Shown: piece after piece, positions 20,182 to 30,931 of the stretch | Numbering within the stretch: position 1 is the stretch's first letter | Layout of the letters: each line of letters begins with the position of its first letter | Assembly: GCF_033568475.1 (NCBI RefSeq) | Contig: NC_133120.1 | Coordinates: 81,878,151-81,942,150 of the forward strand | Direction: 5' to 3' | DNA: 64,000 nucleotides | Origin: Henckelia pumila | Lineage: Eukaryota; Streptophyta; Magnoliopsida; Lamiales; Gesneriaceae | Translations under genes and position numbers: made by a program | Notes under the pieces: generated by a model | Database searches by the model: none | Seen by the model: only the letters and a program-made list of their open reading frames with translations | Told to the model about the DNA's origin: nothing

Positions 20182-22962
20182 ATGTCGATCCAGAAGACTT
20201 GTCTTGCAATCAACTTTGATTCCGTTATTGAGGCAAACAATGCAGGAATCACTGAGGTCTTCACCATGCTTGAAGCCTCTGGACTGAAGAAGTTTTTGGG
20301 AAGCAGCGCCATCTGCGATCTGCCTGTCTTGAAGGAGTTCTTTGCAACCGCTCAAATCGAGCATGGGACTATCAAATGCTTGATCCGGACAGAGTCCTAC
20401 TCCTTCAATCACAAGTTCTTCGCCAGCACATTTGATCTGCCCTCCAGGGGTTTGACAAAATGCGCGGATCTTCCCGATGGTAACTGCTCATACTGGTTGA
20501 AGGAATTCTCAACCACTGATGCTCCGATCAAACTGCCGGCTCAGAAGACATCTCTTAAAGCTTCATTCAGGCTATTGACCAACATCGTGGCCAAGAATCT
20601 TCTTGCCAAGGCTGGATCGTACGACAAGGTGACGATGGAGAAATTCCAATACATGGCTTGTATCGCCTCCAAAATCAACATCAACTGGTCAGACATATTG
20701 TTCACTACTTTATGTGAAATGATCAGGGGAAAAGGGCAATCCGAGGGATTTGCTCTGCAAATTTGCCACACCTTGAGCGTCCTTGGAGTAGACTTCTCCA
20801 AGACTGAGCCTCTGCATCCCACCAAATGGCTCAACAAGTCTACAATCTTCAAGTTTCTGAACAAGAAAGAGGTTGCGGTCGACACTCTGCCTTCAACCGC
20901 AAGTGTTGTTGCTGTCACTCAACCGCTTTCAACAGTCCCGGTAGCGGACAAACCAGCCCATACCAAGAAATCTGTCAAGCGTCAACTTATCATAGAGTCT
21001 GACTCTGAAGAAGAATCATGTGAGAACGTTCCACTGATTCAAGCCTTCAGCAAGTCATCTCCTTCTGTCTCCAAAGCAGCTGTGCCATCCACGCCTGCAG
21101 GCGAGAAGAAGAGGCATCACAAGAAGTTAAAGTCCCTTTCTGGACTTGCTCCTACCGTTCCAACACCAATTCTGCCAACGGTCGAAACTACTACCACTAC
21201 TGCTACTACTGCTCCACGTCCTACCAAGGGTGTGATAATCATGGAAGGTGCCTCATCAACTCCAAAGGTCACTCTCGCTGATCCCAAGGACAAAGGGAAA
21301 GGTGTGATGATCTACTCACCTAAGGCTCAACCAGCAGCTACTGTAGAGCTCAACTTGATCATCTCTCACGTTCTCCGCACTGTCAAGCGTCACCTACAAC
21401 GCTTTGACAGATGGCATCATTTCCGTACTCACCTGACGCTTGCTCAAATATTTCCTAAGTGGAAAGCTCTGAACGTTATTGAGCAGAAGATGCTTCTTTT
21501 TGCTGACACTGAAGACATCGTGGAGGCTCTGGGAAGAAGACAGCTCATCGACTTGAAGCTTCGAGGAAGCCTGATATCTCTGTTGATTACTGAGCGTGTC
21601 AACAACTTCAAATCCAAGAGTCCTACCGCCACCGATGACTTTGTGATTTTGACTGGACTACAGAATAGTCTACGTCAAATCACTCAACTACTTCAGCACT
21701 TCCAAGCTCTTAACAACGTAAAGACGACAGCTTCATCAGCTTGTATACAGGCTTATGGACTGGAAGCACAGGTGATGATGAAGACTTTTCTTACCCAAGA
21801 TCAGGGTGAAGAAGACGTCTCTGCTATTACTCTTTCAGATGGGATTCTGACTGGTCTCATCACTGCTGACCTGTTTCAGTCATCCGCTCTAGGATCGATT
21901 GTGGCAGCATCTTCATCGGTCGACCCCGCCTCAACCGTAGTCCCAGCAGTAATTCAACCGGAAGCAGCTGCGACTGCTCACTCATCTCCAGCGGCGACCG
22001 CTCACACCTCTCCCAGTCGTCTACAAGATTTTTTAGAAGTGATTGAACAAGAAATTCCTGTCACCTCTGTGACAGAGGCTCCTTGCAGCAGTGAAGCAGT
22101 AGTGCCCCCAACAGAGATACCAAGCACTATTGTATCACTTGCACCTCCAGAACAGCCAGTGACTGATGCTGACCCAGCACTTCAACCGTCTCCATCTACT
22201 GAAAAGTTTGTGGAAGATCTCCTAATGGATGAACCGAGTGCTGATCCTGCTACTCCACCAACCATCTTGGCTGCAGTCGAGACCCCTACATCTCCAACTG
22301 TACCACTATTGGAAGGTACATCAGCTAGCTCACCAGCCAGATCACCAGCATCACATCATCTTGAGTCTGGCCTGGCTTCACCAAGGAATGACACACAGAG
22401 TCAAATGCTTCAGACTGATGACTCATATATTGAAGCCATGGCAGCAGCTCTGGATCACACATTGATGAATAGGCTTCATGAGCTCCTGCAAACAATTCGA
22501 TCCTTTTCCCAAGACATCACAAACACATCCTCATGGGTTGACAATTCACGCAAGACGATGATTCGGCATTTTGAGACCGTGTCTAGAGACCTTGCTTATC
22601 TGTCCAAAGAGATCACTGCCCATCATCGCACTCAAATCAAAACGCTCTCTACCGTCTCCGAACAAGTTGTCAGATCCGAAAACCGCCTTCATAGGCAGTT
22701 GAATGATCGGATGGACACTATGCAAGCTACTCTAATTGCTCAACTAGATGCAAAAATTGATAATATGCAAGCCTGCCTTGGCACTCAACTCACTGAGATC
22801 GTCCTTCGACTCAACCAAGGTGATGCCAAAAAGGGGGAAGAAGAGCAACGAAGAGCAGCAGAGGCAAGAAGACGTGAAGAAGAATCCAGAAGAAAGGAAG
22901 AAGCCGACAGAAGAAGAAGAGAAGGCGATAGGTCAGGAGGAGCCAGTTGGTTCAAAAGATGA
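20182..22962 (+). CDS. Sirevirus envelope-like ORF (926 residues)
   Basis: A single open frame starting MSIQKTCLAINFDSVIEANN, in the same frame as pol but with its own ATG. The first 230 residues form a compact domain (MLEASGLKKFLG, WLKEF, HPTKWLNKSTIFKFLN) reminiscent of the 'putative plant transposon protein' type. The middle (about 235-760) is low-complexity, rich in Pro, Thr, Ser and Ala. The C-terminus (about 770-926) is coiled coil, ending in a highly charged EEEQRRAAEARRREEESRR-type stretch. I see no convincing signal peptide or membrane anchor, so 'envelope-like' reflects position, as in Sireviruses such as SIRE1, not proven function. The frame is undamaged although gag and protease are broken. 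Confidence 0.85.
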   Translation: MSIQKTCLAINFDSVIEANNAGITEVFTMLEASGLKKFLGSSAICDLPVLKEFFATAQIEHGTIKCLIRTESYSFNHKFFASTFDLPSRGLTKCADLPDGNCSYWLKEFSTTDAPIKLPAQKTSLKASFRLLTNIVAKNLLAKAGSYDKVTMEKFQYMACIASKININWSDILFTTLCEMIRGKGQSEGFALQICHTLSVLGVDFSKTEPLHPTKWLNKSTIFKFLNKKEVAVDTLPSTASVVAVTQPLSTVPVADKPAHTKKSVKRQLIIESDSEEESCENVPLIQAFSKSSPSVSKAAVPSTPAGEKKRHHKKLKSLSGLAPTVPTPILPTVETTTTTATTAPRPTKGVIIMEGASSTPKVTLADPKDKGKGVMIYSPKAQPAATVELNLIISHVLRTVKRHLQRFDRWHHFRTHLTLAQIFPKWKALNVIEQKMLLFADTEDIVEALGRRQLIDLKLRGSLISLLITERVNNFKSKSPTATDDFVILTGLQNSLRQITQLLQHFQALNNVKTTASSACIQAYGLEAQVMMKTFLTQDQGEEDVSAITLSDGILTGLITADLFQSSALGSIVAASSSVDPASTVVPAVIQPEAAATAHSSPAATAHTSPSRLQDFLEVIEQEIPVTSVTEAPCSSEAVVPPTEIPSTIVSLAPPEQPVTDADPALQPSPSTEKFVEDLLMDEPSADPATPPTILAAVETPTSPTVPLLEGTSASSPARSPASHHLESGLASPRNDTQSQMLQTDDSYIEAMAAALDHTLMNRLHELLQTIRSFSQDITNTSSWVDNSRKTMIRHFETVSRDLAYLSKEITAHHRTQIKTLSTVSEQVVRSENRLHRQLNDRMDTMQATLIAQLDAKIDNMQACLGTQLTEIVLRLNQGDAKKGEEEQRRAAEARRREEESRRKEEADRRRREGDRSGGASWFKR

Positions 22963-23046
22963 ACAACTTGTCTCTTCTTTACTTATCGCAGCTGTATCTC
23001 ATTTTGTTTTTCTTCAGTAGGTGTAATAAGAATGCTTATTGTAATT

Positions 23047-23077
23047 AATGAAATTCATTCTCTCAATGAATTTCATT
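23047..23077 (+). repeat. 13-bp perfect hairpin upstream of the polypurine tract
   Basis: AATGAAATTCATT, a 5-base loop CTCTC, then AATGAATTTCATT. It lies between the envelope-like stop and the 3' LTR, in a short AT-rich region. It could be an RNA structure in the 3' untranslated part of the genomic transcript. Confidence 0.7.
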
Positions 23078-23124
23078 TTAATGCTTTCATATTGTTTTCG
23101 GAGCACTTAAGTTTTGTCATCACC

Positions 23125-23137
23125 AAAAAGGGGGAAA
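23125..23137 (+). other. Polypurine tract of the Sirevirus
   Basis: AAAAAGGGGGAAA, one base before the 3' LTR start TGTTGAATCC. It primes plus-strand DNA synthesis. The sequence agrees with the conserved Sirevirus tract. Confidence 0.9.
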
Positions 23138-23138
23138 T

Positions 23139-24445
23139 TGTTGAATCCGAAATTTTGGTGATAACAAACAACAACTCATTGTATATGAATGTGCTGCCAA
23201 TCTTTTGTATTTCAGGAATTTACTACAACTCCAACCGCAACCGTTTAAACCCTTCAAGTTATCTACCGGAAGCTTGTCAACCGCCTTTGTCTCTCGACCG
23301 GTTGCAGTCACAAGCCTATCGACTGGTTATTCAAACCAGCAGAGGATAAATCTATCTACCGGTAGAATGCCAACTGCTTATCAAGATATCTCAAGACAAA
23401 TACTTGAGACAAGACGTTCATTGCAAGATCTTTTATCAAAAGCAGAACCGACGTATCAGAAGATCTGTTGACTCTTGCATCGAGAGATAAACCGGCGTAT
23501 CAGAAGATCTGTTGACTCTTGCATCGAGACAACAGGTTGCACTAAAATGGCAAAAACGCAGAATGGCTACAGATAAAGCATTCGACCGTTTATACCAGTT
23601 TTGGACCCTGGAAGTTGTCTGCATTTAAAGAAGTGTACGATCTTCATGCAGAATCATCAATGCATTTATGAAGCATTAAATGTGCATTCAATGCAGCATC
23701 AGAACGTTCAAAATAAAGACGTTGATGATTGACCTATATAAAGGGAAGATTGCTCAAGAAGTGACAAGAAGACAAGCAACACAAAAAATCTCAATCAACT
23801 CAATCACTTGAATACTATCAGAAGTCCTCATCTGATATACTGAAGCAATACTTGAGCACACTTACAAGATCATTCACTTTTTGCTCAAATAAACCCTCGC
23901 CTACAGTTTACATATCTGATCTTCAAGGATCATCCTAGGGTTTCCAAGCCTCTCGACCGCTCTGCAGTTTGAGAAGCTCAACCAGACTGTATTCATTATT
24001 GAAGAGACTTGAAGCTACTCTGAAAGCTTCCACCAGTCTGATAAGAACTGAGAATCTTATCTGTGTAAATCTAGGAGTTTCGGATTAGGCATTGGATAAG
24101 TCCTAAGTCTGAAGTGGGTGTATTGCAAGACGTTGTAATAACCAAAGTCTTCTAGTGAATTCCTTCCTAAGTGAAATAAGGGGAGACGTAGAAGGATTAA
24201 GCCTTCGAACTTCCATAAATCGTGCCTTAGTCTTTATTGCATATTTATCTTATATCGTGTTATAACTTGCCTTTGCATCACTAAAACCTCTGAACTATTT
24301 TCGCACTATTTAAGTTGTTCAAACCGTTTTAGAAGTTGAGAAAACAGATTAAGTGAACTAAACTTCACTTGATCATTTTGAAAAGAAAGAAAATAAGTTT
24401 CAGAGTGTATTCACCCCCCCTCTACCCTCTGAACCGATCCCAACA
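23139..24445 (+). repeat. 3' LTR of the Sirevirus
   Basis: Same boundaries as the 5' LTR (TGTTGAATCC...CCCAACA), followed by the target duplication CAACT. It has one extra C in the poly-C run near its end (seven versus six). The 44-bp internal duplication and TATA box are conserved. Confidence 0.95.
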
Positions 24446-24450
24446 CAACT

Positions 24451-25417
24451 CCTTAAACAACTAATTAATTTCACATAAGTATATTATATATTTTGTTATA
24501 CGAAATATATGCAAAATAAATTTTAAATGGATCGGAGAGGCATCATGAAGCAAGATTCAAGATACAACACACAAAACAGAAAGTGACAAACTAATTTACT
24601 GGATAGCTTAGAAGCCCCAATGACCCATTCACAAATGGTGAAAGCCCAATTTTTAAATCCCATTATTCCAACACATATCACAAGCTATGATTGACCTATT
24701 GAATATATTAACATAATGGGCTACCATCAATACACCATAACTTTACTAATTCCTAATATTTATTGTTTTTTTTTAAAAAAACTGATTCCTAATATTTCTC
24801 ACAAGTTCACAAATTAATATTTTCCATACTCCAATTCCAATTAACTGGTACTCAATCTCTTCATTTCTTGAAGAACGCAATAAAATCCAAAAACAGATGG
24901 AATAAAGGTCGTACTATTGACGCCGAAATCTATCGAATATTTTCACCATTTCCTTGTTCAGGAAACAATCATGTCACGGATTAGATAACACAAAATAGAG
25001 AGATAATTTCAAGAAATATTAAAAAATAATTCCAGCTATAAAAATGTTTTTGTAATTGTTTAAGACTTTGTATATAGTTTTTGTTACTCCATTTTTTAAG
25101 AAACAATTTATAGTAATCAACGTTTATTTATACCTATTTATTAAGTGAGAGGGTCTTAGAAAAACCAACTTGGTTTCTTGGTATGATTTTAATTTGAATT
25201 TCAAATTATTTGAAAAAAAATGATGAGAAATAACTAATATAACATATAATTCATGATCTTTTAAGTTTTAACTACTCCACATGGACTTATAACTAATATT
25301 TAACCCAAGAAATATTCATTTTTTGTTCTCATAAATTTATTAAAAAAAATTTCCAAAATTATTTTTAATAAAAAAATCAAATTTTCGTCACAAACAACAG
25401 TTGTGCAAATACGCTAG
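24451..25417. other. Gene-free spacer
   Basis: AT-rich DNA continuing the sequence that preceded the Sirevirus insertion point. No coding frame or delimitable element was seen. Confidence 0.5.
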
Positions 25418-25427
25418 TATATAATTA

Positions 25428-25732
25428 GGAGAAAATCCCGGTTCAGTCCTAAATATTTGGACACATTCCTAGTTCAGTCCTAAATGTTTGAACGTTTCCG
25501 GTTTGGTCCCAAATGTTTTCCAAAAATTCCCGATTCAAGTCCTAAATGTTTTTATGTTCCCGGTTTGGTCCCAAATATTTTAAAAAATTTCCAGTTCAGT
25601 CCTAAATGTTTTAGGTTTCAGATTTCGTCCTAAATATTTTTCAAAATTTATCGATTTGGTCCTTCCATCTACAAACAAAGTGTGATAAAAAAAAACTTAC
25701 AAACAAAAGACAAAGTTAAATAAAATAGAAGC

Positions 25733-25800
<68 letters not shown>

Positions 25801-26710
25801 GAACAAGAATTTCTTTCAAATGAAAATATAATATAAATTATGCAAAATAAAATTATAGAATAAAAAAATAATTAAATCGTGCAATCTTATAGTTAAAAAT
25901 ATTATCAATCACAAACAAATAAATAAATGTTTTATCAAATAACTAGTATTACTTATTTCACAAAATATTTGAAATTTTCAACAAATTTTTCAAGAGAAGA
26001 ATACTTATGGTTAACAATTGAGAAAATATAATGAATTATTTGACCACTGTTGAAGTATTGATATGAAATTAAGTTTTATTTAATAGTAAATTTTTTTCAA
26101 ATACTAATTTTTTAAATTATAAAAAAAGTTTTAAAAAGATATATATCTTTTTCCAACCTCCAGATTTTTTCTTAAATGTGCAAGCATCGTAAATGAGAAT
26201 ATAACAAATTTAATAGAAATGTGAAATAACATCATTAAATTTTAATTCCTCAAGTTTCGTTTATTTATTTAAGTTTTTATTTTGTAGCATCATAAATTTA
26301 ATATTTTCATTTTGAACATTGTGTAAAATTGATTTAAATTTGAATAAAAACTCTAATAAATTTGTGTTTTATTTACAAATTATTTAATCTTAAATATATA
26401 ATAAATAATATAAAACTCAATCATAAATGATATAACACTATGCGGTGTTAGTTTTAACACACGAGTAGATGGAAGGATCAAACCGGGAATTTTTGAGAAA
26501 TATTTGGCACGAAATCGACAATGTAAAAATATTTAGGACTGAACCGGAAACTTTTGGGAAACATTTAAGACCAAACCGGGAACGTATAAACATTTAGGAC
26601 TGAACCGAGAACTTTTGAAAAACATTTAGGACCAAACCGGGAACGTCCAAACATTTAGAACTGAACCGGGAATGCGTCCAAACATTTAGGACTGAACCGA
26701 GATTTTTTCC
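25428..26710. mobile_element. Mutator-like fold-back element, 1283 bp
   Basis: Long inverted arms: the left begins GGAGAAAATCCCGGTTCAGT and the right ends ACTGAACCGAGATTTTTTCC. A perfect 10-bp target duplication TATATAATTA flanks it (25418-25427 and 26711-26720), within the range for Mutator-like elements. Each arm of about 250 bases is built of imperfect tandem units alternating 'gttcagtcctaaatgttt' and 'ccggtttggtcccaaatg' motifs. The centre is AT-rich with a long (aat)n run (about 25736-25797). No transposase is encoded. The perfect duplication suggests a fairly recent insertion, about 400 bases upstream of the PS1 start. Confidence 0.82.
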
Positions 26711-26720
26711 TATATAATTA

Positions 26721-27121
26721 TATGTTTGGGTTGGCCATATTGCTTCGTCCTTTATGTTCTCGTCGCTAGTGCATATACCTTGATTTACCCTCCACAAAAG
26801 CCAATATGCTTTTGACTCATGTGAAACGGATTGATTTACCCTCCACAAAAGCTTACTCATGTGAAACGGTTCGAGGTCAACCTTTTTCAAATTATATGTT
26901 TGCTGATGAACCGGAGGGATGATAAATTTAGCCGTTTCGAAGCTGTACTCTGCGTGTTTCCCCAACGGTCGCTATTTTCAAGATTTCATTCAAATTCCCA
27001 CTTCCCCTCTATCCCTTTTGATTTCAAGAATCAAGAAACCGAGAAACAAAAACCCCATTTCTCCGTTGACAGATTCACGCACCACTAGGCTCTCTTTCAA
27101 TTGCTTTCGCTATCATCGACG
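26721..27121 (+). promoter_or_regulatory. PS1 promoter and 5' leader region
   Basis: The 400 bases between the fold-back element and the PS1 ATG. They include a short tandem duplication (26780-26830 and 26831-26869) sharing ttgatttaccctccacaaaa and actcatgtgaaacgg. No clear TATA box was identified. Promoter role is inferred from position only. Confidence 0.4.
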
Positions 27122-30100
27122 ATGGGAGACACCGGAGAACGGCTCGAATCAAAGGAGAGGGAAATCCCCCTGTTCACAGTCCTGAAAAACAACTGCATCC
27201 TCAAGAACATCTATCTTTTGGATAACCCGCCTTCACTTTCTCCTCGTTCATCTTTAACTGCGAAGAATGGCGATCAAGATTCAGAAATTGAGGAGACGGT
27301 GGTGGTGGGGCGGCACCCAGATTGCAGTATAAAGTTGGAGCATCCGAGTATCAGCAGATTTCACCTCCGCATTACCGTGAAACCCTCTTCTCGTTCCCTC
27401 TTCGTCACTGATTTGTCCTCTGGTGAATTCTTGTTCGAAACCCTTTTAAATGTTTGTGTGATGACACTGACATGAATTGTCGATTGGTTTTCATACTATT
27501 TGACGGTGATATCTTAATCTGATTCTGATCGAAATGCATCTGCTAATTCAGTTTAGGTGTTCGTATTTGGTAATGATCTGGTCATGCCTTGGAATTTATT
27601 GATTTTGAACGTATAGCTTGACGGAAGTAGTTGCTATCCATGATGTGATTTTCACGTAAATACTGGATTTTCAGATTACAATACTGAATTTTGTGATTGA
27701 GATAATACTTTTAATGCGAAATGTACAGTTGAGTTTCATGTTCCTCTGCTGCTTGATGTGATCTATACAAGAAATTTTCGTGTAACAATGTGGATTGAGA
27801 TGATTTGGTTTTCCTAGTTACTGATTTGAGGGGTATATTTTTCAGTACACGGAACTTGGGTTTTGGGGAAGAAAATCGAGGCAGGGGTCTTGATAAAACT
27901 GAATGAAGGTGATACATTACAGCTTGGAGGATCGAGTAGGTTATACAAGCTGAGTTGGATTCCATTAAGCCGTGCTTATGATATAGACAACCCATTTGTG
28001 CCTCTATCGGATGCTGCAGATACAGCTGATGAAGACGCAGAAGGGAAAATATTTCAGGTCAATTTTTAGAATTCACTTGAAAAAGCATTCTTACCAATGT
28101 GGTTCCATCGAATTTCTGATGATACTTTTTTTGTATTCTATTAATTTGATATTCCAGGATGAGAATATATTGTATTGTAAGAGTGATCAGGAGCAGATGT
28201 TGTGCAATGGTATGAAAGGCCTAGAACTGCTACATTCTGATGAAAATCCAGCTTTTTCCACAGAAAAAATTAGTCCAGGGAGTCTCATGCCTAAAATTTC
28301 GAATGATTCATTTTTCAACAACGAGAAGATGGAAACCAAGGAAATATACTTTCAAGAGAATAAAATATCGAGCATACAGCCATGTGAGTTTGACAAAGAA
28401 CACGATACCTCAGGAGCACTTTGTCTGTCAGTGGTGTCTCAAACACAATCTGAAATAAAAAATACGAAGACCCCTGGAATGAAGTCAGAGAAAGGGTTGT
28501 CGGGTTTGAGCATTTGGTCAAGAAGGGGTAAACCAGAAAGTGTTCAGATTGAAACTGGAAGACATATAGAAAAAAGCAGTGCAGGGACTAGCAATAGTGT
28601 GCATGTTAAATCATTTGTTGGTGAAAATTCTCATACTGAATCAGTTTTAAAAGATACTTTTGCTAGTCCAGTTTTAAAAGATACTTTTGCTAGTCCTGCC
28701 CATGAAGAAGAGGAAATATTTACTCCGGACAAGGGAAATCATTCTCCCTTTTCTCTCGTAGTTGGATCCTGGATGAGCAAAGCTGAGAAGAATCATGAAT
28801 CAATCTTGAAGTCTTCTATGCCTGGTAACAGTTCACCACCTGTTAAATCATTAGTCCATGAAAATTACAACGCTGAATCAGTTTCGAAAGATGATTTTAC
28901 TGGTACTGATCGCGAAGAGGAGAAAATATTTACTCCAGATAAGGAAAATCATTTTCCCTTTCCTCTTGTAGTTGAATCCTGGATGAGCAACAGTGAGAGG
29001 AATTGTGGATCAATCTTGAAGACTCCTATGTCCAGCGTGGATCAGGATAAAAACTTTTTCACTCCGGACAAAGAGAATATGTCTCCCAACACTCGTTGTC
29101 TTAGGTCTACAAAGAAAATGGAAATATTAGAAGAAGTTAAACACCCAACTTCTTCACATAGATCATCTCCCTTGAGCAAATCTGTTAATTGCGACTTGTA
29201 TCAAGAGGTGTATAACCCTTCTACTTCAGATATAGAAAATCAGCCTAAAAGAGTTATCCCGACACAGAAATTAGAAAGTTTTGCATCCAAAAGTCGTGCC
29301 AACCTAAAGAAAAGCCTGCCTATCTTAAAGTCCAGAGGAGATAGAAATCCTTTTCAACCTCTGTCCCTGGAGTCCAGTTGTAATGGTAGTGGCAACTCAA
29401 AACCTTCAACTCATGAAGCCACTATGAGAGGTGGCAGATGCACCAACTATCCCAAGTCCGAAGAGGCTTTTCTTCTGCCAGTATGTGTAATCTGCTTGTT
29501 TTCTTGTTTGATAGTACTCGATTTTTATAGACAATTTAAGAATGCAGCCATTTCATCTTTTCAAGACAACTTTTGTTGAATATTAAGTAGAACAGATTAA
29601 AAAGTTCGATCTTGCAGTTTCATATATTCCATGCAAATTTGCAGAAAAAGTCTATGACCGAGGAAAAGAAAAGGTGGACTATCACTGTAGATACTGCTAG
29701 TTTGCTAAGCAAAAATTCCAGGAAGGAGTTGCAACTTCTGCGAGGTTTGAAAGGGACTTGTTTGATCATTCCTAGAATCGGTAAATGCCAGTAGTTGAAC
29801 TATTTCAATTCTCGAACGTTTTAGTATGTAACATTATATCCTTACATCAACTTTACTTTGATTACTGATTATGATTTCAGTCCTGAGAGAACTGGACTGC
29901 ATGTTAAGATGTGGTGGTTTCTTTAGAAGAACTGGCAAGGTTTTTGCAGCATTGCAATGGATTGAAGATTGTATGGAGAACACAAAATGGTGGATACATG
30001 TGCAGAGCTCAGCAGAAGAAGGCATGCTGATTCCTCCAACCCCACCACCTTCTTCGTCTCCTCATTGGTATAATGAGGATAAAATTGCAGTCTCCATTGG

Positions 30101-30584
30101 CTCAACTCCATTCTCCCCATATAGTTTACATGAAATTGCCACTCCTACTACTGAAGATCATATCCTTGAGTCTGCTCTTTTCTTTAAACGAATAAAGAAT
30201 AATGAAGAGTTCGTACTTCTCAGCGATGATGTTAGTCTGAAGATCAAGGCCATGGCAGAAGTACGGGAATATCTGCATGTATTACATTTTCTGTCGAGTA
30301 CATTCATAATGTTTTCGCTTAATGTTTGTTTGTTGCAGGGTGTTATATGCGAGACTGCTGAGGAATTCCGTAGAAGCTTGGTGAATCCATTCTCTGAAAG
30401 GTTTTTGTACACCGAGAGTTCGCCCAGAGGACCTACTTGGTCCATTGTGGATGATTACATACTTAAGGAGAGATATTACCCCAGCCCGTCAAAGAAATTG
30501 TCAAAATCTGGTGAAGGTGTTAAAGGCCTGAAGCTCATACTGCGGCACAATTCCAATTTCAGCAAAAGTGTTTCTGTACTCTAA
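27122..30584 (+). CDS. PS1: FHA and PIN domain protein PS1 (PARALLEL SPINDLE 1)
   Basis: Six exons: 27122-27422, 27846-28057, 28158-29480, 29618-29780, 29881-30260 and 30339-30584. All junctions are GT-AG and the frame is kept, giving 874 residues. The N-terminal FHA domain (about 20-135) shows VVVGRHPDCSI, HPSISRFHLRI and DLSSVHGTWV, and binds phosphothreonine. Exon 3 is a disordered middle with repeated FTPDK motifs. The C-terminal PINc domain (about 630-800) has TVDTASLL, VLRELDCM and LLSDDVSLKIKAMAEGV with its acidic residues. In Arabidopsis PS1 orients spindles in male meiosis II, and mutants make unreduced pollen. Exon 4 could instead begin at 29645, also in frame. The protein is shorter than my recollection of AtPS1 (about 1,480), mostly in the middle region. 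Confidence 0.9.
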
Positions 30585-30931
30585 AAGAGGATTCTCCATT
30601 CCTTTGTTTGGGAAAGTAAATTTCATTTCTTATTGAAAGAGACAGCTTTGTCCCTCAAAAGCTTAACTGATAGTTTGTCCATTGATTCGTTTTCCTAAAT
30701 GATGATAATATTTCAATTGATGAGCTAATATCTCACCTTCAAGATATCATAATACCACTAGCAAAAACATGCTAAAATATAATTGGCCGTTCGAACCAAT
30801 CCATGCAGCAAGAAACCATAGATTCATTCTAACTCTTGAAAAATGTTCCTATATAAACGATGACATTAGCAAACCACACCTATCTTTCGAACAATAACAA
30901 GTGAATCAACCATCACACGAGCTATGGTTGG
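30585..30931. other. Convergent 3' spacer between PS1 and PYG7
   Basis: 347 bases between two stop codons facing each other. It must hold both 3' UTRs and polyadenylation signals. AT-rich, no other feature seen. Confidence 0.6.

Larger units (their letters stand above)
12863..24445 (+). mobile_element. Full-length Ty1/copia Sirevirus-type LTR retrotransposon, 11.6 kb
   Basis: Two LTRs (12863-14168, 1306 bp; 23139-24445, 1307 bp) are flanked by a perfect 5-bp target duplication CAACT (12858-12862 and 24446-24450). Inside, in order: tRNA-Met-type primer site, gag, protease, integrase, reverse transcriptase, RNase H, a large envelope-like ORF, and a polypurine tract abutting the 3' LTR. The order integrase before reverse transcriptase marks Ty1/copia; the extra ORF after pol, long LTRs and AAAAAGGGGGAAA tract mark the Sirevirus lineage. 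By hand count the LTRs differ at about 18 positions plus one 1-bp indel (about 1.4%), so the insertion is recent. The copy is not autonomous: gag is split by a solo LTR and the protease is frameshifted. Confidence 0.93.

Noticed and set aside
25736-25797. (AAT)n run as a functional repeat
   Set aside because: Ordinary microsatellite inside the fold-back element; similar runs occur near 34014 and 50984.
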